IMG/VR virus record: IMGVR_UViG_3300025141_000445 | Span: 1 to 32,277 of that record | Strand: one strand, 5' to 3' | Origin: a virus | Length of the DNA stretch: 32,277 bases | Shown: piece after piece, positions 21,260 through 26,921 of the stretch | How positions within the stretch are numbered: the first letter of the stretch is position 1 | How the letters are laid out: every line of letters starts with the position of its first letter | Translations under genes and position numbers: made by a program | The notes under the pieces: generated by a model | Seen by the model: the letters and a program-made list of their open reading frames with translations, nothing else | Databases searched by the model: none | What the model was told of the DNA's origin: nothing

Positions 21260-21698
21260 AGGTCATAACTATGAGAGAGAACTCGTTCAATTATTTAGGA
21301 AACATTTCCCTGACCTCACCGTTGAGAGGGGTCTTGGGCAAACACGCCACGGCAGCGACTGCCCCGATGTGGAGATGCCACACTTCTGGATTGAAGCGAA
21401 GCGCGGGAAGAAGACCAACATAAAGCGTGCTCTGAGGCAGGCTTTCATCGCCAGAGATGTCCGGAAAGAGGATGACTACCGAACGCCCATAGCTATTTGT
21501 CGTGACGATCGTGAAGAAGCAACCGCAACCCTGATGCTCTCTGACCTTATGCCAATGCTTGTGATGTGGGTTGAACAGGAAGAGAAGAGTAGGGGAGATA
21601 TTCGCCGTTCAATGGCACTGTCTGTAGCTAAAGATGAGTGGCTCGACGCACCCAAGAACTCATATACCAAAGAAGAGTGGGTGGATTTATATGAATAA
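21234..21698 (+). CDS. Hjc-like PD-(D/E)XK Holliday-junction resolvase
   Basis: A 154-aa protein with the core KGHNYERELVQLFRKHFP (E14/E16), then RHGSDCPDV (D45), then HFWIEAKRGKK (E54, K56). This E...PD...E-x-K arrangement with a basic EAKRGKK is that of archaeal-type and phage resolvases. It would resolve branched DNA before packaging. AAAGGA precedes ATG 21234; ATG 21246 (MSRNKGHN) is an alternative start. It lies at the end of the rightward recombination block. Confidence 0.7.
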   Translation: MGGAMSRNKGHNYERELVQLFRKHFPDLTVERGLGQTRHGSDCPDVEMPHFWIEAKRGKKTNIKRALRQAFIARDVRKEDDYRTPIAICRDDREEATATLMLSDLMPMLVMWVEQEEKSRGDIRRSMALSVAKDEWLDAPKNSYTKEEWVDLYE

Positions 21699-21759
21699 GG
21701 GGAAATACGATCCTCGTAACAAGCTCAATGATCTAACATCTACAGGTCGATTAATTTAA
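21691..21759 (+). pseudogene. 22-codon remnant resembling the start of a phage DNA methylase or ParB-like protein
   Basis: The frame MNKGKYDPRNKLNDLTSTGR ends LI then stop. The Y-D-P-x-N-K-L-N-D-L-T start is one I associate with phage DNA-modification/ParB-like proteins, whose next residues are usually G-K-E-W. The ATG overlaps the resolvase stop (ATGAATAA) and has GGTGG upstream, as expected of a translated downstream gene. After residue 16 the match ends and no long frame follows. I read it as a gene cut by deletion, or a real 22-aa peptide; recall only, no search made. Confidence 0.35.
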
Positions 21760-21780
21760 TTGTTGCTGAGGAAAGAATTT

Positions 21781-21829
21781 TGGCCGCTCAAGGTAAAACT
21801 GGATGAGAGTAAAAATCCTTAAGCGGCCA
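21781..21829. terminator. Long hairpin at the convergent junction
   Basis: TGGCCGCTCAAGG (21781-21793) and CCTTAAGCGGCCA (21817-21829) pair at 12 of 13 positions around a 23-base loop. It lies between the end of the rightward early block and the end of the leftward lysis/virion block, where a two-way terminator is expected. No good T-run follows on either strand, so it may work with Rho or as an RNA stop for exonucleases. The loop side ends at an orphan AGAGGTAACA site (21829-21838) that has no gene behind it. Confidence 0.5.
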
Positions 21830-21844
21830 GAGGTAACAAGTATC

Positions 21845-22711
21845 TTATACACCCTCTGATGAAATACCACAAGATGTGAGCATCTCTTTTATCTCCTCTT
21901 TCGTATAGTCCCTCATTTTCCCTCGCAATTTATCCCTCACTGCCTCCCTGAATTGCTCCATTCTCAGATATCCTCCCGGGCATTTCTTCATAGGATCTTT
22001 AGTGGCATCCGGAAGCTCCGTATGGCCCCAGATATCTATTGCTCCTAAATAAAGGCTGAGGAGGCAGCAGAGCTGATAGAGAGCACTTTTCTGGTAGGGT
22101 GTCGGGTGCCTATAATTAAAATCTCCACGTAGAGCTATCGCCAGAGATTTGCCATTCCACCGACGTGCGTGGGCACCCCCTTCATCCAAACAAAGTGCTT
22201 GTTCTGTCTTGTCAAAGTCGATGATGAAGTGGTACGGGTTCTCGCCGCCAGTCATCCCAATCTTGGGATGTGTCTGAAACCAGCGGCAAACGTGGAGGGC
22301 GAAGCTATGACTTTTATCTGTATGTGCATGTTCTGTTTGGCAATAGTGGCAATCATTGAGTCTGCAATCTAGGTCTGGCCCTATCCGGTGGACTACAATC
22401 TTTTCCGGGCACAATAGGGCCTTATAGCGCCCGTCATCCACAGTACGAATTTGATTGACAACGTGTAGGTCGTACAGATCCATCTGCTCCCCGTTAGGTA
22501 AAATAACCACAGGTAGGGGTGACCCGTCAAAAATCCCAGCGGATTCCTCCACTGGCGGCGTAACCTTTATCGGAGGCCCAAGCCTCTGCGGTAGCGGATA
22601 GGTTGTGTGCGATCCGGTGTATGTACCGGGCACCGACCAATAAGTGCATATGGCGGTAATCCACGAGTAGATCCATTCTACCACGCCTCTCAGGAAAAGC
22701 CTCCGCTTCAT
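21845..22711 (-). CDS. N-acetylmuramoyl-L-alanine amidase endolysin
   Basis: A 288-aa amidase_2/PGRP-type endolysin. Zinc ligands are likely H108 (IVVHRIG), H230 (IWGHTELP) and C244 (KKCPGG), with H-A-R-R-W-N and SLAIALRGDF between. The N-terminus (residues 1-27, MKRRLFLRGVVEWIYSWITA) is basic then hydrophobic, a possible signal-anchor. Unusual is an insertion DCRLNDCHYCQTEHAH (115-130) after the first zinc histidine, with three Cys and three His that could bind another zinc. It is encoded 21 bases after the holin gene; the ATG has a poor binding site, so its synthesis may be coupled or low. Confidence 0.85.
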   Translation of the reverse strand: MKRRLFLRGVVEWIYSWITAICTYWSVPGTYTGSHTTYPLPQRLGPPIKVTPPVEESAGIFDGSPLPVVILPNGEQMDLYDLHVVNQIRTVDDGRYKALLCPEKIVVHRIGPDLDCRLNDCHYCQTEHAHTDKSHSFALHVCRWFQTHPKIGMTGGENPYHFIIDFDKTEQALCLDEGGAHARRWNGKSLAIALRGDFNYRHPTPYQKSALYQLCCLLSLYLGAIDIWGHTELPDATKDPMKKCPGGYLRMEQFREAVRDKLRGKMRDYTKEEIKEMLTSCGISSEGV

Positions 22712-22732
22712 CCAGCGCAGCCACGATCTGGG

Positions 22733-23011
22733 TCAGGACTTTTTTGTTTTCTTGGTTCCTTCGTGCAGGATAGTGAGTGCTTGTGCATCAACCGCAAGCT
22801 GCTGTGCCTTAAGCTTTGTGCGGCTTGCACCATACCCAAAAGACGCAAGACAAGTACCTGCGACCCCCAATATAGCAAGCGTGAGAGGACTCTCAACATA
22901 CCCACTATTTTGCACCACTTCTAGGATTGCCGCCAAAATCGGCAGCACTAAACTTGTAATGATGGCTACTTTCGCCAGCTTATGTTCTGAAGTATCTTTG
23001 CCGTCTTTCAT
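22733..23011 (-). CDS. Holin (two membrane segments)
   Basis: A 92-aa protein with two hydrophobic helices (about residues 15-35, KVAIITSLVLPILAAILEVV, and 43-63, LTLAILGVAGTCLASFGYGA). The short linker has two charges; the N-terminus is charged and the C-terminus carries helix and KKTKKS. This size and layout, directly upstream of an amidase gene, is that of a class II-type holin. Excellent site AAGGAG before ATG 23009-23011. It would permeabilise the inner membrane to start lysis. Confidence 0.75.
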   Translation of the reverse strand: MKDGKDTSEHKLAKVAIITSLVLPILAAILEVVQNSGYVESPLTLAILGVAGTCLASFGYGASRTKLKAQQLAVDAQALTILHEGTKKTKKS

Positions 23012-23020
23012 GTTTTCTCC

Positions 23021-23500
23021 TTATACACTGCCTACGTCTGTAACTATTATATTAAAGGCTGCTTGGATGGCGGCGGTTCCCGACCCTGTAAAGTGACATT
23101 GATAAATGTCTAGATGAGATACGGTGGCCGATGTGATATTATCGACTGTTGCCCACGAGGGCGCTACAGTGAGGCTGGCGGCGGCGGTCGTTACCGGGGT
23201 GGAATAGGCAATCGTAGCTGTATCACTCAGGCGTATTGCCAATTCTATTTTCCAATGTATCGCATTGTATGCATAAGGAGCAGCGGGTGTTAAGAGTCCA
23301 CTGCTTGCAATACTTACCATATTCATGTTTGGCGTTTCGAGAGTTCCAACGAATCCGGGTGGCGCACCAATAGAGAAGTTGCCCCTAGCCACAACCGCAC
23401 CGTTAGTGGGAGAAGATGGCGATAGTGAGGCCAGACTTACCGTCTTGACTACCATCTTCTTTTCATCGGACCGCAGAGTAAATGCGTATGGGGAGGCCAT
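23021..23500 (-). CDS. Hypothetical virion-like protein (159 aa)
   Basis: Rich in A, T, S, V and small residues with a beta-look throughout (VKTVSLASLSPSSPTNGAVV, HWKIELAIRLSDTATIAYST, and a C-terminal AAFNIIVTDVGSV). Such composition is frequent in phage structural proteins. It lies between holin and a large unknown gene in a leftward string with small gaps. No family recognised; soluble tail or fibre part suspected. Confidence 0.6.
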   Translation of the reverse strand: MASPYAFTLRSDEKKMVVKTVSLASLSPSSPTNGAVVARGNFSIGAPPGFVGTLETPNMNMVSIASSGLLTPAAPYAYNAIHWKIELAIRLSDTATIAYSTPVTTAAASLTVAPSWATVDNITSATVSHLDIYQCHFTGSGTAAIQAAFNIIVTDVGSV

Positions 23501-23506
23501 AATTAA

Positions 23507-24661
23507 TTATGCTTTCTTTAAGGTTATCGAGCCAATAATTTTATATTCACTACCATATCGGGCAATGTAGGGTAGCCATTCGGCCACTGTTCCAGCCGCC
23601 CCGGTCTGGGCAGCAGCCTCTATATATTTAAATGGCTCCAAAGGGGGGTTGCTCTCGTTAAACATATCTGTGTTGGGGGCATATCCAAATGGATTATGAA
23701 TACTTGTCGTGGGGGCTTGCATCTTAACATTCAGGAATCCTAAGTTATATATATCGTGAACATAGTTTACAACCGACATGACGGAGTTTTCTATGATGGA
23801 AAGTGGAGTCGGAATCATCGTACGCAATCTTTGGCCCACAGGAAAGTCGGCTGGTCCACCCCTAAAAAACTCAACCTCCCACCGGGAACAGGGTTCTGGG
23901 TCTAGCGCCGCAATAATTCTAAAGTAGGCACCCGGATCGCTGTTTTGAGGATCGTCATAGGTTCCGGAGGGATTTGTCCCTGCGGCTATGGCATGACCCC
24001 CGATGCTCGTGGCCTGTCCGGTAAATCGACACACCAGATTTCCAGTAGCATTGGCGTTGTTGTAGTAGCACCTCCGATCTGGGTTTGAACTCGGAAAGAC
24101 GTAATTATACTTATTTATCGGCAGTGTTGTCTCTAGGATATCCTCCCCACCTCCCCCCGTAGACCAATTATCTACTGCGGGCAAAACTATAGGGGTGGAT
24201 AAGTCAAACCAAGGCAATGGGGTGGTATCGTTTGGTACAATGAGATAATTATAAAATGGGTGAAGGTTCGCGGCCCAAGGCTTTTCGTCATACCCGCTTG
24301 GAATATAGGGTTGGAATACAGGGTTGGTTGGGCCAACTACCAACGACATATTGATGACATCTGAATATTTATGTATAGGAAATTGAAGAGTAAAGGAAAA
24401 AGGGTTTACCTTTTCCCTTATTACATTACCTGCGGCATCTGTGCCCAAGGTGTAATCCAGCATGTAGGTGTTGTCAAAGTCATACGAAGAATCTGCAATC
24501 ATCTTTTGAGGACCAACCCCACCCATAGAGAAGGGGTTTGTAGCCTGTATGCCGATGATCTCAAAATCGTCAGGGAGTTGCGGGCCTCGCTCTAAATTCG
24601 CCAACCCAAACGTATCTAAACGTAACGTGTTTCCACCAGACCTAAGTTTAAAAGATGGCAT
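23507..24661 (-). CDS. Hypothetical virion-like protein (384 aa)
   Basis: I place the start at ATG 24659-24661 (MPSFKLRSGGNTLRLDTFGL) because AAGGAG lies six bases upstream, rather than at 24682. The protein is rich in P, N, Y, G and D, with many aromatic residues and short strands (LHPFYNYLIVPNDTTPLPWF, YNYVFPSSNPDRRCYYNNAN). There is no membrane segment and little helix. This composition suits a virion surface or tail-spike-like part. Not recognised. Confidence 0.6.
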   Translation of the reverse strand: MPSFKLRSGGNTLRLDTFGLANLERGPQLPDDFEIIGIQATNPFSMGGVGPQKMIADSSYDFDNTYMLDYTLGTDAAGNVIREKVNPFSFTLQFPIHKYSDVINMSLVVGPTNPVFQPYIPSGYDEKPWAANLHPFYNYLIVPNDTTPLPWFDLSTPIVLPAVDNWSTGGGGEDILETTLPINKYNYVFPSSNPDRRCYYNNANATGNLVCRFTGQATSIGGHAIAAGTNPSGTYDDPQNSDPGAYFRIIAALDPEPCSRWEVEFFRGGPADFPVGQRLRTMIPTPLSIIENSVMSVVNYVHDIYNLGFLNVKMQAPTTSIHNPFGYAPNTDMFNESNPPLEPFKYIEAAAQTGAAGTVAEWLPYIARYGSEYKIIGSITLKKA

Positions 24662-24672
24662 CGCCTGCTCCT

Positions 24673-24990
24673 TTAAGTGCAAATCTCTTCAAAAACCCGT
24701 ACGCTGAAGCCCCGGAAGGTTTGAATGATTGTTCCACCCTCAGCGGTGTTGTCGAGCTGAATCTCCGCAGCGAACTTTCCCTCCTCGCTCATAAAGAGAG
24801 CAGGGGGATTACCGTAAGCCTTCCCCTGTGCCGCCTCCGCCGCTGTGGCCGAGCCCAGAACAAAGGAATCAGGGGTTGAAAAGTTTACGCAAAACGTCAC
24901 CACGAAGTCTCTTAAATCAAAGTTCTCCACCTCGATGATTACCGCAGGTGCGGTGTCATTTTTTACATACTCCAATACATAGCAACCCAT
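24673..24990 (-). CDS. Hypothetical protein (105 aa)
   Basis: Mixed strand pattern (GCYVLEYVKNDTAPAVIIEV, FDLRDFVVTFCVNF, IIQTFRGFSVRVFEEICT) with an Ala-rich centre. Four Cys are spread over the chain. The ATG at 24988-24990 has GGAG eight bases upstream. It lies between the basic-protein pair and the 384-aa protein and may be a virion component. No family recognised. Confidence 0.6.
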   Translation of the reverse strand: MGCYVLEYVKNDTAPAVIIEVENFDLRDFVVTFCVNFSTPDSFVLGSATAAEAAQGKAYGNPPALFMSEEGKFAAEIQLDNTAEGGTIIQTFRGFSVRVFEEICT

Positions 24991-24999
24991 TGTAATCTC

Positions 25000-25236
25000 C
25001 TAAGCGTTTTTCCACTTCGACGCATTTCTTGCGAAGTTCTTTTTCTTCCTTAAACTTGCTGAGTCTCCGGGCTTATCCTTTAATTTATTTTTAGGTATAT
25101 TCTTTCCCTTGGGCGTTTTAAGGGCCGCTCTTAAAGAGCCTCTGTTTTCTGGCTTGATGAAAATCTTGGCTTTCTTCTTTGTCTTCTTTGTTTTCTTTTT
25201 ACCAGACCCACCAGTTCTCCCTGTTGTTCTTGCCAT
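25000..25236 (-). CDS. Small very basic protein with MARTTGRTGGS tag (78 aa)
   Basis: Starts MARTTGRTGGSGKKKTKKTK, then a second basic part (NRGSLRAALKTPKGKNIPKN) and a C-terminal KKNFARNASKWKNA. The N-terminal 11 residues match those of the basic proteins at 7541-7984 and 7984-8283, over 17 kb away. About 40 percent of residues are K or R. It starts in the stop of the next basic gene (TAATG). Likely nucleic acid binding; a virion component is possible. No family recognised. Confidence 0.7.
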   Translation of the reverse strand: MARTTGRTGGSGKKKTKKTKKKAKIFIKPENRGSLRAALKTPKGKNIPKNKLKDKPGDSASLRKKKNFARNASKWKNA

Positions 25237-25523
25237 TACTTTTTCCTTTTCCTTGTTGGTGAGCTTGGTTTGGCTCGAGGGTTATGTGGCCCTTGTAGTT
25301 TTTTAATTACTTTCTTCTTAAGGCTCTTTTTTGCTTCTTTTATATCAGATGAGCTTGGCCTACTACCACCACTCCTCGACAATGCCAACTGTAAGGCCGA
25401 TCTAGATTCTAGTCGGTCCTTAAGGCTGCCCCTGCTCTTGCCGAGCGCCTTGAATAGATATTTAGCATCCCTATCGCTGGGCCTCGACCCCTGTGATTTC
25501 TTCACCTTCTTTTTCTTCGCCAT
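25236..25523 (-). CDS. Small very basic protein (95 aa)
   Basis: Very basic with several S-R-P and R-S-G-S segments (KKKKVKKSQGSRPSDRDAKY, SRGSLKDRLESRSALQLALS, KKSLKKKVIKKLQG) and a C-terminal SPTRKRKK. It lacks the MA-x-T-T-G tag but is paired with the tagged 78-aa gene just as the two basic genes near the portal are paired. One-base overlaps (TAATG) join it to both neighbours. No family recognised; nucleic acid binding is inferred from charge. Confidence 0.65.
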   Translation of the reverse strand: MAKKKKVKKSQGSRPSDRDAKYLFKALGKSRGSLKDRLESRSALQLALSRSGGSRPSSSDIKEAKKSLKKKVIKKLQGPHNPRAKPSSPTRKRKK

Positions 25524-25753
25524 TACTCACTCCTCAAAATATGATCTAGTATTAGTTTAACATCTTCGTGCATGTCTGCCTGTCTTACTTCTATTGAACC
25601 CAACCTACCATCTAGTTTCTGGTGGTCTTGTGCATGTGCGTTCTTTTCCACGAACTTGTACCCAGTGCTGCAAGGTGACGCGACTGCCATAAAAGAAGCA
25701 GTGGTCACCATAACGGTCACTATCTTTCCCCACGATGCAAACCACTCAGGCAT
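25523..25753 (-). CDS. Single-pass membrane or exported protein with periplasmic helix (76 aa)
   Basis: Residues 8-27 (WGKIVTVMVTTASFMAVASP) are a hydrophobic helix. They are followed by CSTGYKFVEKNAHAQDHQKL and a C-terminal amphipathic helix (DMHEDVKLILDHILRSE). The order, one N-terminal membrane segment then a helical outer part, is like an inner-membrane spanin or a small XhlA/holin-like protein. No separate spanin pair was found elsewhere, so this is a candidate, but the length is short for an i-spanin. Confidence 0.5.
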   Translation of the reverse strand: MPEWFASWGKIVTVMVTTASFMAVASPCSTGYKFVEKNAHAQDHQKLDGRLGSIEVRQADMHEDVKLILDHILRSE

Positions 25754-25757
25754 GACA

Positions 25758-26201
25758 TTATCTACCTATTCCCCCATCAACGGCAATAACTACCTTGAGG
25801 GTAAGGGTATCCGTATCCGCCGAAGTACCGGTAGCAGTCAGGCGAGCAAAGCGGGCGTTTACCGGTATATCAAAATAATATGTTACATTGCCGGAAACAG
25901 TTTTGCTGTAAGAAGCATTCCCTAATGTATGAAGAGGTGGCACTGAGTCGTCACTCATCTGCTCAGTGTAAAAGGTAGTTCCATCATCGCTCTGCTCCAG
26001 AGTCAGAACTACGTCCGTAGCGGCGCTCCGAGTAAGGTCTGCCAAAACAGTAATACGGTCTTTTCCCCTCACCGAGAAGATGTCGGAAGTTGGCCCTGCG
26101 GATAAATCCCCATCAGTCATTACCGTTATAATGGATTGCGCCCTATAATCTGCGCCCTTATAGGGCAGCGACGCTACCGGTGAGTTGGTTATACTAGACA
26201 T
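25758..26201 (-). CDS. Hypothetical virion-like beta-rich protein (147 aa)
   Basis: A beta-rich sequence with T, V, D and S (AQSIITVMTDGDLSAGPTSD, TDVVLTLEQSDDGTTFYTEQ, ARFARLTATGTSADTDTLTL) ending AVDGGIGR. The strand spacing resembles immunoglobulin- or jellyroll-like structural domains. The ATG at 26199-26201 has GGAG at about eight bases (AAGGAGAATAAT). No family recognised; possible tail or capsid-surface protein. Confidence 0.6.
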   Translation of the reverse strand: MSSITNSPVASLPYKGADYRAQSIITVMTDGDLSAGPTSDIFSVRGKDRITVLADLTRSAATDVVLTLEQSDDGTTFYTEQMSDDSVPPLHTLGNASYSKTVSGNVTYYFDIPVNARFARLTATGTSADTDTLTLKVVIAVDGGIGR

Positions 26202-26216
26202 ATTATTCTCCTTGTC

Positions 26217-26921
26217 CTAAGCCGTTTTCCACGGCTTGGGTTGTTCATTAACTCGTTGGTTGTTGGTTGTCGTATGTTGGGCCAGCTTAACTTTATCGAG
26301 GCCGCTCATCGTAGACTTTATAAGCCCTCCGCCCTTAGCCCGTGCTGGGGCTGCTTCGCCCGGTCCACCCTCCCCATCGCCGCTGAGTACCTTCTGTAAG
26401 GGGAGAACAAAGGTAGGATCTAAAACAGGGTCCGTATCTACGTTAAGAACCATCGCTAGGTTTACCTTGGCATTAAATGGCATATCCAAGCTCTTTTTGT
26501 TACCTAAAGCATCCAGAAATTCCTCCTTGAAAGACATAGCAAGCTCCGGCCAAACGGTATTGAAGGTCTGGGTCATTCCCCTTGTGACACCCTTATTGTT
26601 TTTTATCGCATCAAAATAGGCCCGAGGGTCATAAGCTATTTCATAGTTCCTATTAAACTCGGCCATCTGCACACCACTGGGCAGAACCTCCCTAGAGAAT
26701 GGGCCCTTCTTCTGAACGGTTCGGGGCATAGTCTGCTTGAGGTACGTAACAGTCCTAGCGGCCCTCTCCATAAGTCCAACCGCAACCTCCGGGCTGGCGT
26801 CTATAACACTTTCAAGTTGATCTTGCATTGCAGTCATTGCGTCCTCAAAGTTCTCTGAAGCCAAGTCTATCAAATCCCGATACTTGCGGAAAGTTTTTGT
26901 TGTTTCATCGAACTTTTCCAC
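26217..26921 (-). CDS. Internal virion protein-like, C-terminal partner (234 aa)
   Basis: Starts with a GTG (26919-26921) joined to the stop of the 1124-aa gene (TAGTG), with GAGG seven bases upstream. N-terminal helices (KYRDLIDLASENFEDAMTAM) lead to VQMAEFNRNYEIAYDPRAYF and then VTRGMTQTFNTVWPELAMSF. The F-x-x-x-Y-x-x-x-x-D-P... then V-x-P-E-L pattern is one I recall from the C-terminal part of large phage internal or polyvalent-type proteins. A disordered Gly/Ala/Lys tail follows. Possibly a detached C-terminal domain of the upstream protein. Confidence 0.6.
   Translation of the reverse strand: MEKFDETTKTFRKYRDLIDLASENFEDAMTAMQDQLESVIDASPEVAVGLMERAARTVTYLKQTMPRTVQKKGPFSREVLPSGVQMAEFNRNYEIAYDPRAYFDAIKNNKGVTRGMTQTFNTVWPELAMSFKEEFLDALGNKKSLDMPFNAKVNLAMVLNVDTDPVLDPTFVLPLQKVLSGDGEGGPGEAAPARAKGGGLIKSTMSGLDKVKLAQHTTTNNQRVNEQPKPWKTA

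Noticed and set aside
22527-22724. 65-codon minus-strand frame starting with GTG over the endolysin N-terminus
   Set aside because: I considered it as a possible spanin because of its position, but it has no membrane segment or lipobox and a weak start.
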